Assembly (NCBI GenBank): GCA_003640385.1
Contig: RCAB01000363.1
Span: 1 to 64,000 of the forward strand
Source of the DNA: Setaria digitata
Taxonomy: Eukaryota; Nematoda; Chromadorea; Rhabditida; Setariidae
Reading direction: 5' to 3'
DNA length: 64,000 nucleotides
Each line of letters starts with the position of its first letter. The first letter of the stretch is position 1. The notes under the pieces are model-generated. The model was given only the letters and a program-made list of their open reading frames with translations, was not told the origin of the DNA and did no database searches. This document shows positions 25,601-39,600 of the stretch, one piece after another. The position numbers were made by a program, and so were the translations under genes.

Positions 25601-27539
25601 CGTGCTTCTAACCTGCTTATCTCAAAGGATTTTAAATTCAAAAAGGACCACTTTTTCCATTGGTTGCAGGGACTGATTAAAATATTATATGTATATATAT
25701 ATGAGTGTAGAATTTTCACTTTCCTAGCATTTCTTCATTACTCAAAGATATTTGCATTCCACCATCTTATCTTCTTCACTTTAATTTATCCGTTCATCAT
25801 TGTAAGGAGGTGTGATTAAAATTCTACTATCAGTAAATAGTCATGAGTTCAATTTCTCATCCTGTTGGAAGAAGTTTTAACATATTTAACTTCCAAATAA
25901 GGACATAAATATATCCATGTCCTAACTCAAATTCCTACATTTCATCAAATAATGATAATTTGTAAGAAGTGTTTTTGATTACAATAACATACGATTTCAT
26001 TGTAATCAGAAGCGGTTGAAAAATATTATTATTTGATGTGCTTCATTTACTTGAATAGGTAAATCTTCCGGATCACAAGAGAATGGAGCATGAATGAACC
26101 AATGACAATCCACAGACCAAGCTAAACGAGTAGACTAGGCTCGATATCTTGCCCAGTGTGCTTCTCTGTTTATGTATTTGCTGATATAATTGGCAAGCAT
26201 TATTGATATTGACACAGGAAACTGCAAACAAAATTGAAGTAAATTAGTGAAAACGAGAGTTTGCTTGCACACGTTTGTATCTCTCTTCATGTGTCGTTTG
26301 CCGTCGGCATAAGTACTGAAATATAATAAAATTATTCACATTCGGACATATTGCCTAAACAGCTTTTCATTATCACGGCCTTAATATTTCTTTTTTTTTA
26401 TTATATATTTGTTAAATAATTCATGTTCATATTAATTAATTCATTTATTTATTTTACTTGCATCATTATCATTATTACTAATACATATTATTTATTAAAT
26501 ATATTATAGTCATATATCATTGTTATATATTGCATATAATATATGATACAAATTAATAATAATAGTAATAATAATAAAAGAGTATATAGTAAATAAATAA
26601 TACATGAATATGAAAATGAACTCTGTTAATTAGATAAGTGTTGATAAAATGAGGTAAGCCAACTGCAGTAAAGCAATGGTGTGATTTTGAGCATGTGCCA
26701 TGGCATTCTTGCAGTGCCTGATACCTGGCTGTTCTTGATAGACTACAGGCCATTAGGTACTGGCATTTCAGGAATAAACTGGAACGTCGAATTTGGACAG
26801 TACTATCTAATGGATGAAACTAGCCTGAATGTTCTTCCTTTTTCGCTATGTAGCACTGTTTCTTTCAGATATATGCGTTTTCTACTCGACGAAGTTAATA
26901 ATGCTTTTATAACAACCTCCGCTCTCGATTAGGCCAGGAAATGATGGGAAGGAAGAGAAAGCGGGGTTTTAGGGCTGAAGGTGATTCGGTTGCTGAATTT
27001 TGCCATTTTTAAGATGGTTCACCATGAACAGTTGGAATAACAACTACTGGTTTCCACTTCTTGGTATTTCAAAAAACAGTGTATTTTATGGAAATGATAG
27101 TATTTCCAGAAGAGTGAGTAATGCTGAATGATATAGTTGATTAACATTAACACTTCTGTGCTGTCGGTGAACACCACCAGCCAAGGAATAGATTATTTGG
27201 AAAGAGCCTGTTGAAAACTTGGCTATTTCTACCACCTGCATGACAATAAGCATTGCTGCAGTTAGAAACACTTTACTACTTCTGAAACTGTGAACTGCAA
27301 ATTTGCCTGCTATAGTCAAACGTTCGGTACTACGTACCTTGCTCCCATTAATTAGTTAATTTATTAGCAAAACCCCATTGTCAGAAGTGCTCCATGTATG
27401 AGAAAGTTTATAATTTCACCTGCCTCCTATCGCATTAAATCAAGTTACTTTAATAAGTGAATGAACTCAGAAGGAAGAAGAAAATAGGATAGAAATCCAG
27501 AAAAAGACGAAGTTGCACATTGGAGGACCTATTCGATAA
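22690..27539. other. Gene-poor region downstream of DHODH
   Basis: No exon chain or family motif was recognised on either strand. A very AT-rich block lies at about 26390-26600. Short open frames such as 24518-24838 (minus) and 24892-25080 have no motif, weak start context and no supporting splice sites. Confidence 0.5.
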
Positions 27540-27611
27540 TGGAGATATGGGGAATCGAACCCCAGCCCTCTCCCATGCTAAGGGAGCGCTCTACCCCTGA
27601 GCTATATCCCC
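27540..27611 (-). tRNA. tRNA-Ala (anticodon AGC)
   Basis: On the minus strand the 5' end GGGGATA (27611-27605) pairs with TATCTCC (27547-27541), one pair being G-U, and A is the discriminator base. The A box reads TAGCTCAGGGGTAGAGCGC, and the B box GGTTCGATTCC. The anticodon stem CTCCC/GGGAG holds the loop TTAGCAT, anticodon AGC, which reads alanine GCU/GCC codons. There is no intron. The gene stands alone in non-coding DNA; no protein gene is recognised within 4.9 kb on either side. The internal A and B boxes are its RNA polymerase III promoter. Confidence 0.96.
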
Positions 27612-30600
27612 GACTTGACTACTATCGCTCTAATTGATATATTACTCTTAAGAATCTATGAGATGGTTTTCGTTTGAAGTTGGAAGAATTTCAAGTCCTG
27701 TCTCATTTCTCGCTTAATTCCCTTCACTCAGACTACTGCAGGAAAACTGAAATGAAGAAGCTTTTTCTGGGTTCGACTTGGCTCTGAACTTTAGCTGTTT
27801 TAATTTTGACCCTAAGCGAAATTTAATTGGAGATTTTTGATTCATTCTATGTTCGGTGGCACTTTTGTTGTAGATGGTTTTGTAGGTAGCAAATTATGGC
27901 CCAGCTACGGTTGAACTTTAGTATCACGCTAGTATCTCAACATCTAATTACCATGGTACCAACATTGTTCACAATAAATTAATTTGCACAGCTGCCCAGC
28001 CTTAACTTGGCCTGGACTGATACTTGATCGTTATTAATTTTCCAAATGTTTACCAGTTGATTGAATAGGAGAAAAAGAAGCTTATAGTCTACTTCGTTGT
28101 ATTTGTTTATATCTTTTACCACTTCAGCGCAAGGCAACAGAATACACTGTTTTGTTGTTTCAGTCTAGATCACTGTCCATCTAGGACAGTATGCTCCATT
28201 TCAGTCTAGTCTACAATTAAATTGCCACCTACACCTGTCCTACCAATTTTCCTTTACTCAGTGCGCTGCTGAGATTATCAATTTGAGAATTTTGAATCGA
28301 CCGTTATACATTCAGCCAAGCATCGACTTGACATTTTTTGCAACTCCTTTCTTTTATTATATGTAATTGATGCCAGAGCATGTGTGCATGTGAGGACTGC
28401 GAGTTAAGCTTTTCTCGACAGAGAGATGGCTTTCTCGACAGAGATGACGGCAAAGAGGTGGCTCCATCATCAGAAAGTTATTGACTCCAGTTTGCAGGTA
28501 CAGCCAGGTAGTCATTTGATTAAAATACTCAAACTGATAATCGAAATCATTCATTCTAGTAGAAAAATGAACGTACAATTTGCGCGCTCTATGTGAGTGA
28601 GACTACAAAACTTATAGTAAGTTTCTTGTCTAACAGATTCTGATTAAGCCAATCTAGCTAATTAATGCAGAATTCAGGCATGCAGTTGAAAAGACTCGCC
28701 AGAAGTCTTACTCTTGCATATCATAATGGAAAATTAATAGCTGAAGTGTTCAGCTATCCTAATTGACTACATAGTGCAAGAAGGTTCTGGTAAAATTTGT
28801 AGAAATCAACTCCAAAAAGAAATTTAAGAAAAGAATTTAAGTGCATAACTCAATTATAAGATAGTTATAAAAGTCTTTATCTTAAATGTCATTAAGAAAC
28901 TTCAGAGCAAGAAATTTTGATTAGATTGAAATTGAATTAAAAACAATAGCTTGAATACTCACAATTATTGCCATGCCAATTTCCGTTTCTTCAAATCAGA
29001 GGTCTTCGACAAGACTGCTAAAAGAAATAAGTTTGATAGCTAACAGGAAATAAATAATTACTCATTGATTGGTACCTTCCAATTTCATCTACCTCCAAAT
29101 TATGGGCAAGTTATCTTGATCTTCCGAAAAATACTGTTGTTGCAGAAGTTGGAATTTTCTGCATTTTTAGTCTTATTGTTTTATTGTATCCACTAGACTG
29201 AAACAATCAGTTCCACAACATCGAAATAGAGAATGATTTGGGAAAAATTTGAATTTAGAAGACAGCATTAATGAAATTATTGGTTAATATAAAAGCAAGC
29301 TAGAATTTAAATCGTATTTTTTTTTTTTTTATTTTTGATGGAATACTCCTAACATGAAATTAGCATATGTAATTTGATTTACCACCAGTAGTTTATGAGT
29401 TAAAGACATCAGTAATATATGGAAGAAATAATTAACAACATTGCAGAAATACAGCAAAAACATTTGACCATACCATGTGAGATTTAATACGGGAGATAAA
29501 ATTGTTGTAAATTTTCTGATGTGCTATCAATATGAGATGAAATGAGATATAGGTATTAAGATGACATATTTGCATATTTCATTTTATTTTGTATTTTACA
29601 ATCGAGAGAGTTCAGTTTGGGATGAGATGATTGGACACAGAAAGATTGTTTGTGGAAGGCTCATAGTCCATTCTTTAGTGCTTGAGAGAAGTTTCCATTC
29701 GGGTAATGACAGTTTGGTACAGAGGGATGAAGCATATCTGATAAGTGAGTGGATCCATCATTGGTCCACAAACTCTTTTGTTTTCATTTTCCACTTCTTT
29801 ACTTTTCAGTGCATCATTTGCTGGTCTGAATTTTCATTGCACCACAGCTCGGAATAGGAAGTCAGTCACAGGTGAATGGAGAGGTGAAGAAATCCACTCA
29901 TAGTACACTAAATACTGCAACTGTCTCTGGTCATCGTCCGGTCACTCTCTATCCGTTTCCAGTTCGTTTACGTTTCCGGTTTTAATTTGCTAAATTCCTC
30001 AAATCAAAACCTACCAGTCTATTACCACAGTTTATTTTTTTTCTTTTTCTCAACGCAAGGTGATCATCGTCTATCTTTTACTGGCTGCTTGTTACCTACG
30101 CTCATACTGCTTCTGATAACTGATAGAACTTATTGTGTCAAATGTTTTTTTTTTTTTTTTTTTATTCCAAGGAAAGATATTTGTGACATGTTTGGATACG
30201 AGGAAATGGACGACACCTGGACAGGCTTTATTTCCGTCAGGTAGCTGGAGCTCTTGCAGTGAATATGCCAGAAGCCCTCAGTTCTTCGCACGTTTGACCA
30301 ATAAACACTTACGTTTGAAAAGAAAATATTTTCTCCCTGTCTGTGCTAACAAGCTTTTAATTTAGTGAAGTGACAAGACAAAAGGAAAAATGCATTGAGT
30401 GTATTGCGGTAATAAAATTGCTCTCTTAAGAGGGGAAAGGGTACATGAGCGGTGGGGGAGGGAGAAAAAGAACGAATAATTTAAAAAAATCAATATTAAA
30501 TAGAAATAAAATTAAAAATTTAATTTCTTTTCTGCCTATCCTTCCGTCGTTCATATTATTCCCGATTCCTCTTGGTAGCTGTTCTTCTGTACAAATTAAT

Positions 30601-30615
30601 TGCGTTTCATTTTAG

Positions 30616-30646
<31 letters not shown>

Positions 30647-33600
30647 AGAGAAGCAGATGGGGTTTAGACATGGAAGTGAGAAGGGTACATGGTGGAAGCC
30701 TAAATAAAGTTAGCCATTGTGAAACCGTAATTAAAATACTTCTCCACGTTCCATTTCATTAATTATCCAACAAATTCTAAACGAATCATAGAGATGGATG
30801 AATTGTTGTTGGCCGGCCAGTGTTTAGATGTGCCGAAAGTTCACTCTTCGTCTGCGAAAATCCAGAGGTAGGATATATCAGCTGACCCAAGTATCTAACA
30901 AGGCAATAAACTGAAAAGTAACGCTTTAGGCCTATTCAGTGGAATCCTGAGGGCTGTTGATGAATTGTCCTGGAAACCCAAACAGGCTGCTAATATCAGA
31001 AATCACTTCTGCGCCACACCTCTTAGACTGACGGAAATTGCGGCTGTTAAGGAGCAGAGTGACTTGCACCAAATCCATAGAACACCTTCAGAAGTGGCAG
31101 AGTAATCAATGCCACAGATATGGGACAACAATTAACTTGTTTGTATTGCACAACACGACACTCCGGGTCAGCTATTATGTGTGTTTTTTGCAGTAGTTGT
31201 CATTTCACTAAAGATTCCGTAAATTTCATGCTCATCAAGATAAATTAACCGTGGACAGGAGGTAGAAAGGAGAGGGGACGGTTTTAAATTTGATTTAGAG
31301 GTTCACTATTGTAACTGGCTGGTGGCATAGGTAGGTAGATGGAGAAGCAGAGCTACAGGTGGGGAGGATGCAAATAGAGAGCAAATAAGATAGAGAGACA
31401 GACGACTGGGTGAACTGCTTAATTGCCGACTCGCTAATTAATGGTAATTAACCTCGACAGTGACATGACATTAATGCTGAATTTCGTTGAATTCATGGTG
31501 ACACTGCCTGCTGTTACCGCTAATACAATCTCCTTCACATAGATCGGACGGATTGATTGGTAATGGTTATTGTAGTTGTGGGATAGGTGGGCAAAGCACG
31601 AAGGACTTTCTCACATTAATCCTTTTACCTTTAACAAGTACTTTTTTCCTACCTTTTTGTTTGAAAATGTCAACAAAATTAATTGTAACAGATTAATGAG
31701 AGCCCAATTGCGTAAGTTGATGTTGTGAGTTCGGATCAGATACTGAACAATATCCCTAGCTAGTGACTATTTTGCGGACCACTCTTGCTTTCCTCGCACT
31801 GCTCTCTCACTTCATCAGCAGTTACATTTCAGTTCTTTTTTATCTAATTAAATACACTTCCTTTTCACCACTGGCATCTGATAATTGGCAGTCAATCTAG
31901 CATCAAGCTCACTCTCCAGTTCCTTAATATCCACTAGATAGACTACAATACTTACGATCACTCCATCCAGTCCATACCTCCTTCATTGCCTAAAAGTTAA
32001 TAACACTCCAAAAGAGTAAGTACTGACTGACTGACTCTTGCTTGAAAGATTTAGGAGACACATGCTCAAACAAACCTCTGCTAGAGCTGGCCGATCTGTC
32101 TTCAACCGTAACGGATGCCAGTGTGGAACGAAAGGAATTTTACGTAGTTGTTTGTAGTTGAACTTCACCTTGTATGATGCTCTCATCATACAACAATCCT
32201 ACTGTTACTCGTTGAAGAATCGGAGTGTTGCTTGCTACTTGTTGTTTTCTTTCTTGCTGACAAACCAAGACACATTCAGCATGAACAGGGCTACAAGTAA
32301 TGAAGCCTTGAATCGAGATCAATATTGCTAATTAGGAGAATTGGGCACAATTTAAAATGAGATAAGCAAGTACTTCGAACAAATTCCCCAGATTTTCTTG
32401 CCTAATAGGAACTATTTCCGTCTTTCTTATTTAAACGTACATCAATAAAGTATTGAAGGTGAATGTCGTAATCCTAGCAAAATTTAACAGATTATTTAAC
32501 GCCTTAAATTTTCATTTATCCCTACCTATATCGTCCAACTTCTTCAGTCATTTGTTATACCCACTCAACCTTAAGATATTAATATAATTCACTTTGTAAC
32601 ATTAGTTCCATTAATCAGATTAGAATGCTTGGCTGATTTAAATAAAGTGGCTGGAGTTGAACAAAGTCTGTTGAACTGACTATAAGGAAGAGTTAGATTC
32701 CTACTACTTAAGAAATATTCAGCATTCAAAAAATCTATGACAGAACATGTTAGCTTGCAGTATTTTCAGTAGAAGTACAATGTTTCCTTCTGTGACCAAT
32801 ACAAATGTTCTTTATAATCACGACACATAACAAAACGAGTCCAGGCTCAAGTTTTATGTGTCATGACTATGAAGTTACTTAACGATGTCAATTATAAGTA
32901 ATTTTTATAGCCTAATTTGTTAGGCACAGTATACATCTACATTCACCGTTGCTATTTGCATAACTAATATGTGACGAATTTGCTTGTTTCCGATGAACTA
33001 AGCAAATGAATGTCGTATATTTACTCTGGAACTTCATTCCTTTTTTCACCATCCAGAAATCTTGCCATCATCTTATCAAGAAGCTTTTTGATCTGTGAGC
33101 TTCCAGCATTTGCAGGGAGCCAAACCAAATCCACTGTCGTATATCATGCTAGGTTTCAAAAAACTGATCAAGCCATAGAACATAATAGACTGCTGGGACT
33201 AATGATCTCATTATCGCCATTATTTTCTTCAGTCAAGATCTTTGAAGTACAAAGCAGTGAGTAGTTATCTCAATACAAAGGTAAATCCAACTAAAAATGG
33301 AGACCAAGACGATAAGTGATTGGAAAAAAGAGATTCACTTTGCTTCTGACGGTGGAAAATTCAGGCACAACAGTTCCACTCTTTAAAACCTGGAATGGAT
33401 TTGCATCTTAAAGTCAAGAGCCGCTGTTTCAGCTTTTGCTGCTACTCATCAAAAAATCCTACCTACTTTCTGTTTTGATTCAAATCTGGCTATTTCTACT
33501 AAACGATGAAAATAACCAAAAGAAACAAGGAGTGAAAACAATCGCCATAGTAAGGGAGAAAACCGAGGAGTAAACCGAACATCTGTACGCCTATCATTTA

Positions 33601-36600
33601 GAAGTGGAAATAAATGGCTTTAAATCGCATGTCTAGAAATTATCGACAAAACGATTTAATCGAAGAGGAATTGGTAATCAAAGACAGTTCGTTGTGGGCA
33701 AGAAGCTTTTTGCAGCAGTAAAAAACGGAAGTTGGAAGAGTATTAGTGGAACAAAAAATACGGAATGTTTTGAAATTAAAGTAGCTTCCAGATAGTGATG
33801 GGACGAACAGCAAAGAAGTTTGTGGAAGACTGACGCCTGGCGGAAAGTCATCTGTTTCATGAATGTGAAAAAAAAGAATTCGTCGTAGGGATGGCAAATA
33901 AAGGCCACATGAAATGGACCGTTTGAAATAAGTTCGAGATATTTTAAATTATGAAAGCACACTGTATGCGTTCTTTTGTATGTAAAATGCGTCTTTATGG
34001 TCAAATGAAGTAATGAAGCGGAATCACGAAATCTCACTTGTATTGAGTGTGGAACATTAGTTAAACAACCACTAATTTTCAAACTTAGAAGAATTGGTAC
34101 GAAGTGAAAAAGGGAATCATTCGAAACACTGTATGAAAGTTATAAATTCAAACAGATGGAAAGAATAGCAAACTAAAGGAGAAAGGAAAAATTATTAAAA
34201 GGCTTCAGATACTTATGCATATCAATGAAGTATACCTTAAATGGATAGGAAAAATAATGATAAATTTAATGGTCGTCTTCTAACGTCTACACGAAAATCG
34301 CTAACACAAATAATTGATAATACAAACAGAATGCTTTGCTTTGAAAAAAAACTTATAAGACGTTGAAGGGATAAGTTTATCACTGGACAGTAACTCAGGT
34401 GTATCTGATTGAGATAGGTGAAGGATGACACTTGGGTGTTCTGGACAAAGACCAAAATTAGCCAAGAGTGGAGAGAAATTTATTACATAGTAAATATAAT
34501 GTGTTTTGCAGGTTGAATAAATTGAAAACAAATTTATTTCATAAATAATCACATGCCTTCTTTCAGGATAATCACAATGAGGAAATATTCTTTACGTTTT
34601 TACTCTAATTACATTCAGGGCGATGTTAGTAAAAATTGTCACTTTGCTAAGGGTCGAAGGATTTCTTTTTTTCTTTTAATTCATTTACTTAATTGTAAAT
34701 GATAGAATTTAGACTACCTGTTAAAACAGTAATCTTGTCCTCAATAATATAAAGGAAAAGTTGGCTTGATTCTTTTGAATAATACAAATTTGATATTAAC
34801 AATGAAACATAGACATATCTTCCTATTAACATTCCTTTTTCCAACTTGCAGAAATTTAGTCCAGTGCCTTGGCGGTTAAACTCCCACTTCTGTTTCTATT
34901 CCACCTTGTTAAAACTTGAATTATTTTGGATATTAAGCTTCCATAGCTAGTGACTGCATTCTTATTTCCTTTTATTTTTGCTTCTGTGAAAAATAATTAC
35001 ATCTGTCTTTGTTTAGATTTAATTTGAAGGGGCTTGGAGTCGGAAAAATATAGCAGTGCTTATCTTTACTTTATGAACTGAATGTGATTTTTCGAAAAAT
35101 TTAAAAAACCCCCATTGTGGAAATTTTTGAAATATTCTGCTGATTTTTGATATGTGGAAAATTATCAACTTTTAAGATGCTCCCTTTTAGATGTTATTGA
35201 ATTTTATTGTCATGGAAAATTTCTTAAACGTAATTTCAATCGACGAAGCTTACTTGCTAGTTCTCGAAGTCATTTACTTTCATTTCAATTTTTCCTTATA
35301 CTATTCCTGAATGATTTTTCTGATACACCATTTGTTCAAATTTACTAACTCATTCTTTTCCATAATTAGAAGTACAGAGTGCAGAGATTTGAAGACTTTT
35401 CATAATTTCATAGCAAATAAGAGATGAGTATAGAGCAGTTGCTGTTTCAGTACTAATGGCACTGTTCCATGAATTATGGTAAATGAACGTTACGTCTTGT
35501 AACTTTAGCATGTGAAGCTATGATACACTGATTTCATAATTAAATATCCTCAGCGGTTGCATCTAATTGCTGGAACAAATTTCAACGCTGCTTAGCCTCT
35601 AGAAGCTTTAACTGGACCTTTTCGAGCTCTGTAAAATATATAATTTTCCAAATCTGAAAGTTAAATAATTCAAATGCTATAATGCCAGTATTAGCAAAAA
35701 TTTTCGAAAACTTTGATTTCGTTGCTTTCTAAATCAATTGGCATTTGAAAGGAAGACGAATGGGGGAAAGATTTTGGGCAAATTAGGTCCGCACATACAC
35801 ATAGGATAGACATAATTCAATTCCACAAATCGCTCCATCCCTAATTATTAATCAAAACTTGTCTGATTGCTAATGAAACAGAGGCTCAGCCTAGCAGTAC
35901 ACTATCTAGTCGGCTTATGTTGTCAACGCTCTCCAAATTTATTTATTCTGCAATTAGTCTCTCGCTCAAAATTGTCATCTTTTCAAAAACTTTTGTGAGG
36001 ACCCAAAATTGTGTTCAAGTGCGTGTGTGTTTGTTTGTGATGCATGCCTTGTCTCGTTAGCGTCCCATTTTACTTCCTGCTCCTTCAATCCTTGCATCCC
36101 ATTGCTTCTTGGAAGGAGCCAAGAGAATCTGGAAAGAGTTTAGAAGTTGATAAGTTATACGTCCATTCACAGACCTTGCATTAAGCTCTTCATTCTAAAG
36201 TTAATTTAATGTCAATATTTCAACCATATTCCACTCCTGTGGACTTCATCGTTGACACTCCACAGCATCCTGCGACATATGCAAAGGTCCAAAAGAGCCA
36301 AGAACACTGTGAAGACACAGCGATAACCCAACACTGACCTGAGCTTCATTCGTACTTAGAGAGGACCAGGACAAAATGAACGGATCACAGACAGGGGTCC
36401 TCACACAACAAGACTACACCTGGAAAAGTCTAGGGGGCGTTGTGGCGGAAAAGAAAAGACTTGGTTACCGAAGGACTTGCTGCGGAGTTGTTTGAGGAGC
36501 AGCCAGTTTGAATTGGCGCCCTATCGGTGCAGTCTTTCGCGCAGGTAGGAACATGCTGTAAGGTACCGTTGCAAGCTTTAGTTGCATCATCGTTTGTGGC

Positions 36601-39600
36601 TTGTTGTGCTGCGTGGGAGGAAGGAGGTGAATGCGGGGGTGAGAGGTCGAGCTGAGGAGTTGGGGGAAGATGCACGTCTGGAGTTTGATGCGTGGGCGTA
36701 GGTGGAAGTGAGGGAAGGACGAGTGAGTGGAGGCGTTTTTGTGGTGATTTTCAATTTATTTATCCTTTTAGTTCAACTCGATTGCTTCGTGGCTTTCTCG
36801 AGACGAAAAAGAGGGGGAAAGAAGGCGAAAAAAGGCTCGGATAAGACGAATTAATCAGCCTTTTAGTAGTTATTTAAGCTGTCGGGCTTTCGCTTTCATC
36901 ATCTGTGGAGGCTCACATGAAGGCCTATCATTCCGTCGATCTGTCTTTCTTCATTCTTGGGCCTTTCTTCCTGCCAAGTAAATGAGTGGAATTAAGTGAT
37001 TTTAGGATTTCATGTACAGGCAGCGGGAGTGATGAGAGAAGACTTCGAGTGGATTAGACTTGATTTGATTATTTAATCAGTGGGAAGGGAACCTTGAGGT
37101 GCCTCATTTCACTTGAAGCGAAAACCTCCACTAAGTCACTTTCATTTTGATTACGAGGAAATGAGGGCTGTGTCACTCCATGCCCTTTTGAATTAATTTC
37201 TATGTTTTTAGGCCCGAACAATCACTATTATGGACCGGCCGTTCAGAAATTCATTGCAGCTCGTCTCATTAGTTGTTTTTGAAGTGAAGATGCACTGCTG
37301 AACAATAGTCTGCTGATTGTCTTAAATTCATATTAGTGGCATAAAAACAAAGATATTTGTTTCGCTTTCAGTATGAATCTTCCATTTTGCTACAGTTCAA
37401 GACTTGGTAAGGTAATTATATTTGATTGATTCAGTTTCCATACAGTCCTCACTTCATAACTGCAAAGACTTTAGTTTCTATTAGCCACAGCTTTGTGTTT
37501 TCCAAGAGCTACCACGAAAGTCATTAGGTTGCAGTGCGGAGCAACTCAACACTGTCTACCGAAGTGACGTCCATTGAATAAGTCGTACAACTTTATACTT
37601 GTTGCTAAACTGAAATCTTCCCACAAGCTTGTCGTACAGTTAATGGATATTGTCTAAAGCTGTTGTTGTGTATCGCATTTGACAAATTTCATCCAGCCTG
37701 TACTCAGTTTTTTAAAATTACTTATTGCAAGTTTTGTTACACCAAAACAGCTATGATACAGAGAGAGTGGGGAGCCATTTCTCAGGCATCATCAAATTTT
37801 AGCATATCGCAAATTACATCGAGCGGAAGTATAAAAGAATTGAAATGCATTCTCATTCTCTACTCTCGTAGAGCAAGCTGTTTTTTTAACATGTATAATT
37901 TGCTTATAAAATTTCGAGTCCGCTGGTCCATCCATTCATCCGTCAGTTCCAATATATGCGTGTTTGGCTGTCTGTCTATTTATATTATATGTATATGTAT
38001 GTCTGTCCAGGTTGAAAAAAAATCTACTTTGATGTGACCGCCACCTTTGCAAAGCTATATTATGTATCTGTTGTGCTTTGTAGCCTTCTGCACATTTCTC
38101 TGCCTTGGCATCAGGCCGGGTTCCCCATAGTAGCTTCTTTCGGAGCATTCCCGAAAGGACAAACAGAATCTGAATCGAAGTAATTTTTAAAAGAGATAAT
38201 AGGCAGTGTACGATCTTACACTTTAGCGAAAATCTTTTTCATCGCAACTTTTAAATTTTTCCTAAATTGAAATTTCTCGAATAAATTATAAAATTTAAGA
38301 ATTTATCTAGATTTACTTGTGCTTATGCATTTTAACAGAGAAGAAATCTCAAATCTCAAACTTCTGCAGTTGTCCTGTGATTTCTCGTCGATTGATGGGT
38401 TTTGGAAAGTGCAGGAGGAAAAAATAATAATTTGAATATTTATATTCATAAAGTTATAAAATGGATGAATCAGATTCTAATAAGCGAGTTAATATGTAGC
38501 GCAAATGAATGTTAATACTGTTCATTCTTCTTCCTTGACAATTTTGTTTCTACTTCTAGTTCTACAGAAAATGACTCGAAGAGATGAAGTAGGACTGTAA
38601 TTTGCATTGCAAAAATCCAGAGAACTTCAGATTTTATCAACATTTTACGGCCATTAGTGCTTATCAGTGATTCCCATCAGTCACTCAAACCAGTTAATGT
38701 GATAAACTATTCTTCAAAATTATTAGAAATTAATGTTAAAAATAGAGTATTGTTTAATGGCGAATGTGCGCTTGAGGTAAAAAGCGTCATTAAGTGGTCA
38801 TTACCAAAAAAGTGTAACACGTAGCAGTCAGGTATTCCAGGTGTAGTTTGCAAAAATGATTTTATTATATAAGCTTTCTTCAAGGGATTATTTTAATTCA
38901 GGCAGAGCAGTTTCCTCATAAGCAATACAACTCAGCAGTCTACTAACCAGATTATCCATAGCATGGGATTTTGTTAAGAGAATATTTTATTTGAATAAAA
39001 GTTATTCTTATCGGTTGATAGTTTGTTAACCACGAATCTCGTTTCTCCTAATTCAGAACAGTTATATTCGACTTTTTAATTCATTTTCACAAAGCAGTAT
39101 TTTATTCGGATTGAAATTTTTTTTGAATTACCGAATGAGCATTTTAGTGCTTCAGATTCTTCGACGAGTACAACCGTGACCTGAAAGTTGTTTTAAAATT
39201 TCCCAAGCCTGCTAAGACATTAACTTTTGATATTAGGAGAAGTTTTCACTCCTAGTAATTACTTGATTCTGCTTCTTACTCTAAACGATTTGATGCAAAA
39301 TATTAAACAGAAATATGAAACAAATTCAAAGGCCTTTGAATTTGAGCGTAAAAGAGAAGAGAGGATATGAGAAGATATAGGTGGCAGTCATAATGTCAAC
39401 CCAATTTAAATGGATTAATGTCGTTCATTTATGGCTGCTTTCGTTTAAAGTTCTCCAAAAATTTTTCATTCTCGATTTTTTATACTTATTCAAATTTTAG
39501 TGTCGATTTGAATAGCGAGACTGATTGTCTAAAGTTCTCAGATGTGTGCTGGAATAGGCTTTCGAGCCAGAAATAAATCAAAGGAGCGACTAGGAAATAT

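Noticed and set aside
33640..34082. 134-residue minus-strand open frame
   Set aside because: Phe/His/Ser-rich composition, no domain signature and no flanking exon chain.
36430..36675. Pro/Ser-rich minus-strand open frame
   Set aside because: Low-complexity composition from a G-rich tract; no motif. An untranslated exon here cannot be excluded.
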